From an uncultured Collinsella sp. (GTDB taxonomy: Bacteria > Actinomycetota > Coriobacteriia > Coriobacteriales > Coriobacteriaceae), in contig USQE01000036.1 in NCBI GenBank assembly GCA_900556675.1, positions 1-9,126 on the forward strand: DNA of 9,126 nt. The letters run 5' to 3'. The stretch's first letter is position 1. Each line of letters starts with the position of its first letter. Shown in pieces: positions 1 to 5,322 of this stretch. Under the pieces are notes generated by a model. It was not told the origin of the DNA and searched no databases. It saw nothing but the letters and a program-made list of their open reading frames with translations. The translations under genes and the position numbers were made by a program.

Positions 1-591
1 GATCAGGTCGTCAAACAATCGACCCGTGGCACCGTCCTGCAGGTGCTCGATCAGCTTGATGACCGAGCTGATCGTCTGCTCGTCGGCGGGTAGCTGTTCG
101 GTGACGTAGGCGATAAGACACGACAGCAGGTTTGCCGCCGCATGATCCCAAAAAGGCTGGTTGTTGTCCTCGATGGGGCAGATGGCCTTTGCCACCGAGA
201 GGATGTCCTGCTGGTTGGGCCTGCCGTCCGCCTTGCGGCGAATGTGCCTCAGGGGGTTGTAGCCGCAGCGCTCGATGCCGGGCGCAAGGGCCGGGACGGT
301 GTTGAGGTCGGCGAAGTTGAGACATTGCACGCGGTAACCGTGGGCTGCCAGCACGGGTCCCACTTCGCGACAGAGCGTGCCTTTGGTGTCGAGCACGATG
401 TAGCTTGCGTTCATTTGCAGCAGGTTGGGCTTGAGGACGTTTCGGGTCTTGCCGGCTCCCGAGGGGCCGATCACAAGTGCATTGTTGTTGAGTCCCGTTT
501 GGCGGGTGTCGCAGGAAAGCGTTCGATCCTTGGCGAGGATGGTGGACGATGCGGACTCAGATGCGGCGAGGCGGCTGGCGAGGTTAGACAT
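1..591 (-). CDS. VirD4/TraG-type type IV coupling ATPase, N-terminal part (runs off left edge)
   Basis: The minus-strand frame is open from the ATG at 591 to the window edge and gives the first 197 residues. The Walker A motif GPSGAGKT lies at residues 42-49. It is followed by the family-typical stretch VLDTKGTL (66-73, where VirD4/TraG proteins usually read DPKGEL), NPLRHI (112-117) and a PFWDHAAANLL segment (146-156) that matches the usual 'FW..A...LL' region. Coupling proteins are hexameric ATPases that bring relaxase-bound DNA to the type IV secretion channel. The Walker B motif would lie further left. The start is well supported: AAGGAGGT lies 5 bases upstream, at 597-604. The start overlaps the last 8 bases of the protease gene, which suggests translational coupling. 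Walker A sits unusually close to the N-terminus and no membrane segment precedes it, whereas canonical VirD4 proteins have N-terminal membrane helices. The family assignment is firm, but the transfer system cannot be named. Confidence 0.85.
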   Translation of the reverse strand, partial: MSNLASRLAASESASSTILAKDRTLSCDTRQTGLNNNALVIGPSGAGKTRNVLKPNLLQMNASYIVLDTKGTLCREVGPVLAAHGYRVQCLNFADLNTVPALAPGIERCGYNPLRHIRRKADGRPNQQDILSVAKAICPIEDNNQPFWDHAAANLLSCLIAYVTEQLPADEQTISSVIKLIEHLQDGATGRLFDDLI

Positions 592-1201
592 GGGCGACCT
601 CCTTGGTGGCCGAGAGGATTTCGTGGGCAAAGCCGAGCTCGACGGCGCGCTCGGCCGAAAGGTAGGTGTCTTTTGCAGTGAGGGACTGGATGCGCTTGGG
701 CGTGAGGCCGCTGCGGTCCGAGAGGATTTGCGTGAGGATCTTGCGGGTCTGCATGAGACGCCGGCTGGTTTCCTGCAGCGCAAGTGCCGAGCCGCCTGCC
801 CCCTGGGGGATCAGCGGGTCGTGAATCATGAGCTCTGCATGGGGCGCCATACGGCGATCGTCGCCGCCCATAAAGATCACGGCGCCCATGGACGCGGCGA
901 ATTCCAGGCAGACGGTGCGGATGGGGCACGATGCGAGGCGCATGGCGTCATAGATCGCAAGGCCCGATCGCACGCTTCCGCCGGCGCTGGCGACAAATAT
1001 GGTGATGGGGCGGCTGGGGTCGGTGGCATCGAGCAGGCGGATCTGCTGGCATAGGTCGTGGGCCATCGGGGTTTCGATGTTTCCCATGACGGAGAGCTCG
1101 CGACGGGCGAGCATCTCATCGTAAATGCTGGTGAGCGTGATACCTCGGGCGGATTCACGCATGGTGAGGGGACTGATGATGGGGGAATGATTGGTGTCCA
1201 T
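584..1201 (-). CDS. ClpP-family serine protease of a mobile element
   Basis: The 205-residue protein has the ClpP fold signatures in order. The oxyanion-loop segment SAGGSVRSG is at 72-80, the nucleophile motif AASMGA at 102-107 (Ser104), the histidine motif LMIHDP at 124-129 (His127), and the aspartate region KDTYLSAERA at 177-186 (Asp178, in the register of E. coli ClpP Asp171). The triad therefore looks intact. Length is close to the usual 190-210 residues. ClpP forms two stacked heptameric rings that degrade proteins fed by a Clp ATPase; no ATPase partner is visible here. Gene context argues against the housekeeping copy: it lies between an unknown gene and a coupling ATPase gene, and its stop codon is inside the latter. 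The start is supported by AGAAAGGAG about 5 bases upstream of ATG. Likely roles are trimming or turnover of transfer proteins, or regulatory proteolysis (inference). It may belong to a diverged plasmid/phage ClpP or TepA-like branch. Confidence 0.88.
   Translation of the reverse strand: MDTNHSPIISPLTMRESARGITLTSIYDEMLARRELSVMGNIETPMAHDLCQQIRLLDATDPSRPITIFVASAGGSVRSGLAIYDAMRLASCPIRTVCLEFAASMGAVIFMGGDDRRMAPHAELMIHDPLIPQGAGGSALALQETSRRLMQTRKILTQILSDRSGLTPKRIQSLTAKDTYLSAERAVELGFAHEILSATKEVAHV
597..604 (-). promoter_or_regulatory. Strong ribosome binding site for the coupling ATPase
   Basis: On the minus strand AAGGAGGT ends 5 bases before the ATG at 591. It lies entirely inside the 3' end of the protease gene. 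It fixes the start of the coupling protein, which therefore has no N-terminal membrane domain in this reading frame. Confidence 0.75.
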
Positions 1202-1243
1202 GAGGACTCCTTTCTGTTGGTTGTGTTGTGGAATAGGATTGTT

Positions 1244-1265
1244 GCCCGCGGAGGGGCTGGCGGGC
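1244..1265 (-). other. Hairpin at the stop codon of the unknown gene
   Basis: On the minus strand GCCCGC and GCGGGC form a 6-bp stem around a 10-base loop, beginning at the last base of the TAG stop codon. No U-run follows, so it is not a classical terminator. It sits in the 63-base gap before the protease gene and might be an mRNA stabilising or processing element, or chance in GC-rich DNA. Confidence 0.3.
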
Positions 1266-2155
1266 TACAGGGCTCGTCCGAGCCTGAGATCGAGCTCGGT
1301 TGTGGGGCAGGCTGCCTGTTCGTGCGGCTCGCAAGCACCAAAGGCTCCAAAGCGATGGAGCGTTGCGGCGGGCGTGGTGTAGGCGAGCCGCAGCTGATGC
1401 TCGACAGGGGCACATCCGTCATTTTTGTAATGAGCCGCGTAGTACTGCGCGATGCTGGCGTTCATCTCGCTGCCATTGCGATGGCGCTCAAACTGGCGTC
1501 TGCAGGTCTCGATGATCTTTGCTACCGACTTGGGTGCCGTCGCGGGAACAAGGGCGAGATAGCCCTCAAATAGCTCGTTGATGCTCAGGAGGCACAGCAG
1601 ATCGATCAGCGTCCTTATGGCTGCTCCCTCGGCGGAAAAGTGCGCGGTCATGCGGTTATATCGGTTGCGGTCGACGATGGCCGCATGGGGTCTTGGAGTT
1701 TTCTGCCCCGTGGTCCCGGGCTTTTGCCGCGCCTGTGTATTGAGCTCGACGTTGCAGCGCTTGAGGCCGTCCAGCGGAAGGAACAGTGCGGTGCGCAGGG
1801 TGTTCCGCTTGCTTTCGAGTTCATGACGCTCGTCGGGTTCCCATTCGAGCTTGAGTTTCGTGTCGAGCGCCGTAAGCATATGGGCTAGGCAGCCTACGGT
1901 AAGAACGTGCGAATCGTTGTCGCGTTTTGGGGCATAGGGGTCTGTCAGCTTGCGAATGTCGGGGTCGCCCATGATCTTTGTGCAGCGCTTCAGCAGTTGA
2001 GGATGGTCGGCCAAGATCGTCGCGAGCGGTAGCGACGCGTGGTTCTTGATGGTCGCGGCGGCAAAGGCGGCGTCATATTCGTTTGCATATGCTCGCTCAA
2101 TTCGGGCATCCAGAATGCTTTTCTTATCGCTGTCTTCAGCGTGGTGGTTTGTCAT
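1265..2155 (-). CDS. Hypothetical protein of the mobile module, 296 residues
   Basis: I do not recognise a family. The product is soluble-looking and rich in charged residues, histidine and alanine, with no signal peptide. The only hydrophobic stretch (about residues 178-205, RTLIDLLCLLSINELF and following) contains several charged residues and reads as an amphipathic helix rather than a membrane segment. Eight cysteines are scattered (58, 89, 134, 188, 218, 248, 275, 283) without a zinc-finger spacing I can name. A basic, proline-containing linker lies around 141-157. I chose the ATG at 2155 because GGAG lies 5 bases upstream. The frame stays open to an ATG at 2311, but that one has no ribosome binding site and the extra 52 residues are a His/Gln-rich translation of DNA repeats. 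It is the first gene of the unit leading to the protease and coupling ATPase, so it may serve conjugation, regulation or as a protease substrate/adaptor (inference). Confidence 0.7.
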   Translation of the reverse strand: MTNHHAEDSDKKSILDARIERAYANEYDAAFAAATIKNHASLPLATILADHPQLLKRCTKIMGDPDIRKLTDPYAPKRDNDSHVLTVGCLAHMLTALDTKLKLEWEPDERHELESKRNTLRTALFLPLDGLKRCNVELNTQARQKPGTTGQKTPRPHAAIVDRNRYNRMTAHFSAEGAAIRTLIDLLCLLSINELFEGYLALVPATAPKSVAKIIETCRRQFERHRNGSEMNASIAQYYAAHYKNDGCAPVEHQLRLAYTTPAATLHRFGAFGACEPHEQAACPTTELDLRLGRAL

Positions 2156-2171
2156 AGCTTCTCCAATCGGT

Positions 2172-2235
2172 TGATGTTCGTGCTGTTTGTTGATGTGTTG
2201 GTTGTCGTGAGTGATGTGCTTGCCGTGGGTGATGT
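2172..2235. repeat. Degenerate TGATGT repeat upstream of the unknown gene
   Basis: TGATGT occurs at 2172, 2191, 2212 and 2230, spaced 19, 21 and 18 bases. The last two copies share a longer block: GTGATGTGCT at 2211-2220 and again at 2229-2238. The array ends just upstream of the start codon at 2155 on the minus strand. It might be a protein binding array (iteron- or operator-like) or simply a slippage-prone low-complexity stretch. Confidence 0.45.
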
Positions 2236-2471
2236 GCTGACGTTGGGGTGCTATGCGGTTTTCAATGAGCCCGTGAGGCAGTTGCTGCAGGGGCGGGATG
2301 GAACGGCCCATGCAAGGCGGAAGGCATCGTGCTCAAAATCGAGACAGCAATGCCCTGGGTGCCTCACATGTGGCAGTCACCTCATTAAGTTGTCATTGCG
2401 TTTGGGGTTGTACTTTGCCGATCTTCCTTCTCTTACACGCTAAAACTCAAACTTCATATGCTCGATCTACT

Positions 2472-2494
2472 TAAAACCGCAACGGCGGTCTTTT
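2472..2494. terminator. Small bidirectional intrinsic terminator candidate
   Basis: ACCGC (2476-2480) and GCGGT (2485-2489) form a 5-bp stem with a 4-base AACG loop. A runs precede it and CTTTT follows; read on the minus strand the stem is followed by TTTTAA. The symmetry fits a short bidirectional terminator that would insulate the two divergent units. The stem is short, so the call is modest. Confidence 0.45.
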
Positions 2495-2643
2495 ATCAAC
2501 TTATATGTCGGAACGCGTCTTTACAAGTACTTTTTTGCCTTTGTTTCAAATGGGGTGGTTTTGCAACCGTCATACGCGCGCTGTGCGAACGTGCCCGGCT
2601 CGGATAAGATAGTGGGCGATAAAAACGATGCAAGGAGGCACAT

Positions 2644-3486
2644 ATGGCAATCAAAGCCATCGCAATGGATATCGACGGTACGCTCACCAACGATCAAAAG
2701 GTCATTAGCCCGCGTACGCGCGAGAAGCTGCTCGCGGCGCAGGAGTCGGGCATTAAGCTCATCTTGGCTTCGGGTCGTCCCGCATGGGGGCTGCACGCCT
2801 TGGCGCAGGAGCTCGACCTTCAAAACCATGACGGTCTGCTAGTTGCCTTTAATGGCGCGCATGTGGTCGACGCTCAGACCGATGAGGTTCTTTTTGACCA
2901 GGCTATGCCTGCCGACGAATTGCATCGCCTGATTGATCACCTGCGTAATTTTGACGTGATCCCTATGATTTCGCTCGGTCGTGATTTGCATGTCGAGGAC
3001 TCGTACCATTGCATGATCACGCTGCCTGACGGCTCGCAAAAGAATATCGTCAAGTATGAGCGCGACGCGTGCGATCTTAAGATTCGCGAGGTGGAGAGCC
3101 TGCATGAGGTCGCTGATGCTTATCCCGTGGACAAGCTACTCACTGCGGGCGATCCGGCCTACCTGCAGGCGCATTACGAGGAGATGTATGCGACCTTTAC
3201 CCAGACGCTTTCGGGCATGTTTACGGCCGACTGGTACTTTGAGTACACGGCGCCCGGTATCGACAAAGCCCATGCGCTCGAGGGTGCCCTGCCCAAGCTC
3301 GGCATCGATGCCAGCGAGGTCGTATCGTTTGGCGACGGCCAGAACGACAAGTCCATGATTGAGTGGGCCGGCACCGGTGTTGCCATGGACAACGCCGTCG
3401 ATGAGGTTAAGGCCGTGGCCCAGATGGTGACCGCCAATAACAACGAAGATGGTATTGCAGTGGCGCTGGATAAGCTGCTGGGTTAG
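2644..3486 (+). CDS. Cof/YidA-type HAD-superfamily phosphatase
   Basis: This 280-residue protein has all four HAD motifs. Motif I is DIDGT (Asp9 nucleophile, Asp11 acid/base), motif II LASGRP (Ser43), motif III a lysine in GIDKAHAL (Lys208) and motif IV GDGQND (230-235, Asp231 and Asp235). GVAMDNA (245-251) is typical of the Cof/HAD-IIB group. The roughly 115-residue insert between motifs II and III is the C2 cap domain that sets substrate choice. Members dephosphorylate sugar phosphates, flavin mononucleotide or related metabolites in the cytosol; the substrate cannot be read from sequence. Length is normal (usual 265-285). The start is secure: AAGGAGG lies 5 bases upstream of ATG. It is followed by a terminator and looks monocistronic. 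I see no sign that it belongs to the mobile module. Confidence 0.93.
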   Translation: MAIKAIAMDIDGTLTNDQKVISPRTREKLLAAQESGIKLILASGRPAWGLHALAQELDLQNHDGLLVAFNGAHVVDAQTDEVLFDQAMPADELHRLIDHLRNFDVIPMISLGRDLHVEDSYHCMITLPDGSQKNIVKYERDACDLKIREVESLHEVADAYPVDKLLTAGDPAYLQAHYEEMYATFTQTLSGMFTADWYFEYTAPGIDKAHALEGALPKLGIDASEVVSFGDGQNDKSMIEWAGTGVAMDNAVDEVKAVAQMVTANNNEDGIAVALDKLLG

Positions 3487-3509
3487 AATCGCCGATTAAT
3501 GCATGGTTC

Positions 3510-3535
3510 GGGCGCCTGCTCGCGGGCGTCCTTTT
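3510..3535 (+). terminator. Intrinsic terminator after the Cof-type phosphatase gene
   Basis: GGGCGCC (3510-3516) pairs with GGCGTCC (3525-3531), seven base pairs including one G-U, around an 8-base loop, followed directly by TTTT. It ends only about 15 bases before the next start codon, so some readthrough could still feed the second HAD gene. Confidence 0.75.
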
Positions 3536-3550
3536 GTTAGGGAGGGTGCC

Positions 3551-4210
3551 GTGTCCGCATTTCCGTTCGATGCCGTTATCTTTGACATGGACGGCGTCAT
3601 TGTCGATACCGAGTATTACTACCTGGGCGAGACTGCCGCGTTTGCCAAGGAGCTTGGGCTTAATCTGACTCAAGAGGAGTTGAATGGGCAGGTCGGTACC
3701 TCGCATCAGTTCTTCCTGCGTATGCTGGTCGATTGGTTTGAGCGCGCCGGTAAGGGGCATTTAACTGGCGAGGAAGCGTTGGCCCGTTGGGACGAGTGGG
3801 CGCATAAGCGTCCGCGCGACTATCAGGCTTTGATTAACCCAGGCGCCGTGGATACGATTCGAGAGCTGCCGCGCCGTGGCGTTCGCGTGGCGCTTGCCAG
3901 CTCGTCTCCCATGGATAGCATCGAGGAAGTGCTCAACGCATGCGGGCTGTCGGATGCCTTTGAGCATGTGGTGAGTGGCGAGCAGTTTAAGGAGAGCAAG
4001 CCCGAGCCCGACATCTACCTGCATGCGCTGGACCTGCTGGGGCTGCCCGCGAATCGCTGCTGCTGCGTCGAGGATTCGGTGCCTGGCATCACTGCCGGCA
4101 AGCGAGCTGGCCTGACAGTCATTGCCAAGCGCGAGGAACGCTTTGGCTTTAGCCAGGATGCCGCGGACAAGATTATCGACCAGCTGCCGGAGCTGCTCAC
4201 GCTTTCTTAG
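3551..4210 (+). CDS. HAD-IA family phosphatase / beta-phosphoglucomutase-like
   Basis: This 219-residue cytosolic hydrolase starts at GTG, with AGGGAGG 5 bases upstream; an upstream ATG at 3503 is in frame but would translate through the terminator hairpin. Motif I is FDMDGVIVD (11-19: Asp12 nucleophile, Asp14), motif II ALASSSP (114-120: Ser117), motif III SKPEPD (149-154: Lys150) and motif IV VEDSVPGI (173-180: Glu174-Asp175). The helical cap between motifs I and II (about 20-90) is the C1 type. This pattern fits the beta-phosphoglucomutase / phosphoglycolate-phosphatase / 2-deoxyglucose-6-phosphatase branch, and length is typical. It could be a sugar phosphate mutase or a general phosphatase; I cannot separate these without structural comparison. 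It follows another HAD gene, but the terminator between them argues against strict cotranscription. Confidence 0.9.
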   Translation: MSAFPFDAVIFDMDGVIVDTEYYYLGETAAFAKELGLNLTQEELNGQVGTSHQFFLRMLVDWFERAGKGHLTGEEALARWDEWAHKRPRDYQALINPGAVDTIRELPRRGVRVALASSSPMDSIEEVLNACGLSDAFEHVVSGEQFKESKPEPDIYLHALDLLGLPANRCCCVEDSVPGITAGKRAGLTVIAKREERFGFSQDAADKIIDQLPELLTLS

Positions 4211-4232
4211 GAGTGCGGTAGTTGCGCGTTTT

Positions 4233-4257
4233 TCGGGTCAGATGAGTAAATACCCGA
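4233..4257 (+). repeat. Inverted repeat downstream of the second HAD gene
   Basis: TCGGGT (4233-4238) and ACCCGA (4252-4257) pair across a 13-base spacer. A T-run precedes the repeat and CATTTT follows, so it could terminate transcription in either direction, weakly. The defined edges make it a candidate member of a dispersed intergenic repeat family; a genome-wide search would show this. Confidence 0.4.
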
Positions 4258-4275
4258 CATTTTGGTGCGGCAGCA

Positions 4276-4290
4276 AGCATACTTAATGCT
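4276..4290. promoter_or_regulatory. Possible operator upstream of the GntR gene
   Basis: AGCAT-ACTTA-ATGCT is a 15-bp inverted repeat with 5-bp arms about 70 bases before the GntR start codon. Its size suits a dimeric GntR-type repressor acting on its own gene. It does not match the repeat at 5241-5258, which weakens the case that both bind the same regulator. Confidence 0.25.
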
Positions 4291-4293
4291 AAT

Positions 4294-4333
4294 GCGGGCT
4301 TAAGGGCTTGCTGAATGCCCTTGGGCCCGCTTT
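4294..4333 (+). terminator. Long hairpin between the HAD and GntR genes
   Basis: GCGGGCTTAAGGGC (4294-4307) pairs with GCCCTTGGGCCCGC (4317-4330) over 14 bp, including two central G-U pairs, around a 9-base loop. TTTAGACTT follows, a weak U-tract. It probably terminates transcription from the HAD gene, but it lies only 27 bases before the GntR start codon, so it could also act as a leader attenuator or an mRNA structure of that gene. Confidence 0.6.
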
Positions 4334-4360
4334 AGACTTAATTGTGCTGGGAGAGGGTAT

Positions 4361-5104
4361 ATGCCACCGACTGAAGGGCTAACTGACGGTAAAGCAGCGA
4401 TACCGCTGTACCAACAGGTTATCGATATCATTAAAAACGAAATCAACTCCGGTGCCTACAAGGCGGGCGCGCGGATACCCAACGAATTCGAATTGGCTGA
4501 GAGCTATAAAGTTGGCCGCGTTACCGTGCGACGCGCTATTGAGGAGCTCGTCCAGCAGGGCTATCTAACGAAGCGGCAGGGGAAAGGCACGTTTGTCAAT
4601 GCCCCCAAGCTTAAGCGCAAGATTCGCCAGAAGGATGACGTCCAGAGTTTTTCGGACGCATGCCGCGTTAACGGAATGGAGCCGGGGGCGTGCGTCATTT
4701 CGAGAAAGATACTGCCGGCGGATTCCACCGAAGCGCAGTTCTTTGGTGTTCCCGTTGGAACTGATTTGATTTGCGTTGAGCGTGTGCGTACTGCCGATGG
4801 AGTCCCCGTCATGCTCGAGAACAATATATACGTTTACGAGGACAACGCTTATCTATCAACGGCACCTCTATCTAACCAATCCATTTTTGAGTTCGTGCGT
4901 AACCGGACGGGCCGTACGCCCGCGTTTACCGACCCGTGCACACTCGAGATCGCGTGCGCGTCGCCTGAGGTCGCTCGGCTGTTGGCAGTTCCCGTTGGCG
5001 AACCCTTGTTTTATATGGAAGCCTTCTTTTTCGATGAGCAGCGGCGGCCGTTTATCATCGGTCGTCAGCGGATCGTTGGGTCTCGCTACGTCTTTGACAT
5101 CTAG
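4361..5104 (+). CDS. GntR/HutC-family transcriptional regulator with UTRA domain
   Basis: This is a 247-residue cytosolic DNA-binding protein. The winged helix-turn-helix spans about 14-80: PLYQQVIDIIKNEI (15-28), GARIPNEFELAESYKVGRVT (36-55) with recognition helix VTVRRAIEEL (54-63), and the wing KRQGKGTFV (71-79). Residues about 90-245 form a UTRA ligand-binding domain, seen in VERVRTADGVPVMLENNIY (139-157) and the conserved end FIIGRQRIVGSRYVFDI. HutC-type members sense sugar phosphates, amino acids or histidine-derived ligands and usually repress a neighbouring catabolic operon; FrlR, which controls fructoselysine use, belongs to this group. GGAGAGG stands 4 bases before ATG, and length is normal (240-250). 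It is upstream of and codirectional with the transporter-amidohydrolase-epimerase operon, which is its likely target (inference from position and from the inverted repeat at that promoter). Confidence 0.93.
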   Translation: MPPTEGLTDGKAAIPLYQQVIDIIKNEINSGAYKAGARIPNEFELAESYKVGRVTVRRAIEELVQQGYLTKRQGKGTFVNAPKLKRKIRQKDDVQSFSDACRVNGMEPGACVISRKILPADSTEAQFFGVPVGTDLICVERVRTADGVPVMLENNIYVYEDNAYLSTAPLSNQSIFEFVRNRTGRTPAFTDPCTLEIACASPEVARLLAVPVGEPLFYMEAFFFDEQRRPFIIGRQRIVGSRYVFDI

Positions 5105-5114
5105 GACATTGCGA

Positions 5115-5154
5115 ATGGAAACGCCCGGTGGATCATCTCACCGGGCGTTTCCAT
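5115..5154 (+). terminator. Perfect 16-bp terminator hairpin after the GntR gene
   Basis: ATGGAAACGCCCGGTG (5115-5130) and its exact complement (5139-5154) flank an 8-base GATCATCT loop. The 3' arm contains TTT but no long U-tract follows it. It starts 10 bases after the GntR stop codon and separates the regulator transcript from the operon promoter at 5215-5243. It also reads well on the opposite strand, so it may be bidirectional. Confidence 0.8.
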
Positions 5155-5214
5155 ACCGTTCACGGCGCAAACGCGACCGTTCAACCGCGTTGCGGCAATC
5201 AGTTTGAAATTATC

Positions 5215-5243
5215 TTGATGATGGGAAAAACTGCTGGTAATCT
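5215..5243 (+). promoter_or_regulatory. Promoter of the transporter operon
   Basis: TTGATG (5215-5220) and TAATCT (5238-5243) are separated by exactly 17 bases. TGG immediately before TAATCT provides an extended -10 (TGn). This matches a housekeeping sigma factor promoter, with transcription expected to start near 5250 and a leader of about 70 bases before the ATG at 5323. Confidence 0.6.
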
Positions 5244-5258
5244 ATGGAACGTCATAGA
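5241..5258. promoter_or_regulatory. Candidate operator overlapping the transporter promoter
   Basis: TCTATG-GAACGT-CATAGA is an 18-bp inverted repeat with perfect 6-bp arms that covers the end of the -10 box and the expected transcription start. A repressor bound there would block initiation. The adjacent GntR/HutC regulator is the obvious candidate, since these dimers bind short palindromes (inference). A GAACGT direct repeat at 10-base spacing overlaps the same site. Confidence 0.5.
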
Positions 5259-5322
5259 ACGTTTGCCTTGCGCAGGCGTTGAAGCGAGATGCGATGCAGT
5301 CTCGAGTTCTTTGGAGGTATCT

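Larger units (their letters stand above)
1..2155 (-). mobile_element. Part of a putative integrated conjugative element
   Basis: Three minus-strand genes (unknown protein, ClpP-like protease, VirD4/TraG-type coupling ATPase) form a compact transcription unit. The coupling ATPase is a hallmark of conjugation modules, so I infer this is one edge of an integrative conjugative or mobilizable element. The flanking genes from 2644 onward are ordinary chromosomal types on the other strand. No integrase, relaxase, tRNA or repeated attachment site is visible here, so neither the element type nor its end can be fixed. A plasmid-derived remnant is the main alternative. Confidence 0.5.
2156..2643. other. 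Intergenic region between mobile module and chromosomal genes
   Basis: This 488-base stretch separates the minus-strand module from the plus-strand HAD gene, so it should carry divergent promoters. I see a degenerate TGATGT repeat (2172-2235), a small hairpin flanked by A and T runs (2472-2494) and an AT-rich part at about 2420-2560. No tRNA, integrase or convincing small gene is visible. Candidate minus-strand promoter boxes such as TATAAG near 2500 have poor -35 partners. For the HAD gene, TAAGAT at 2605-2610 could be a -10 box but also lacks a good -35. The junction of the mobile element probably lies here, but no direct repeat proves it. Confidence 0.5.

Noticed and set aside
142..1054. 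Two long overlapping plus-strand reading frames opposite the coupling ATPase and protease genes
   Set aside because: Their translations show no family motifs and they lie antisense to two genes with clear catalytic motifs. GC-rich DNA gives long open shadows.
2156..2311. 52-codon N-terminal extension of the unknown protein from an ATG at 2311
   Set aside because: There is no ribosome binding site before that ATG, while the ATG at 2155 has GGAG at good spacing. The extension is a His/Gln-rich translation of the TGATGT repeat DNA.
2300..2640. tRNA gene or CRISPR array in the junction region
   Set aside because: I found no cloverleaf-like arms or TTCGA-type T loop in context, and no regularly spaced identical repeats of CRISPR length.
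3503..3550. 16-codon extension of the second HAD protein
   Set aside because: It would translate the terminator hairpin at 3510-3535. The GTG at 3551 has AGGGAGG at 5 bases, and the protein then begins just before motif I as usual for the family.
2644..4210. The two neighbouring HAD genes as one operon or a fused pathway
   Set aside because: An intrinsic terminator lies between them, and they belong to different HAD branches (C2 cap and C1 cap). Adjacency alone does not support a joint pathway.
5128..5322. 65-codon upstream extension of the transporter gene
   Set aside because: It would begin inside a perfect terminator hairpin and run through a good promoter. The ATG at 5323 has a strong ribosome binding site and starts a typical YfcC N-terminus.
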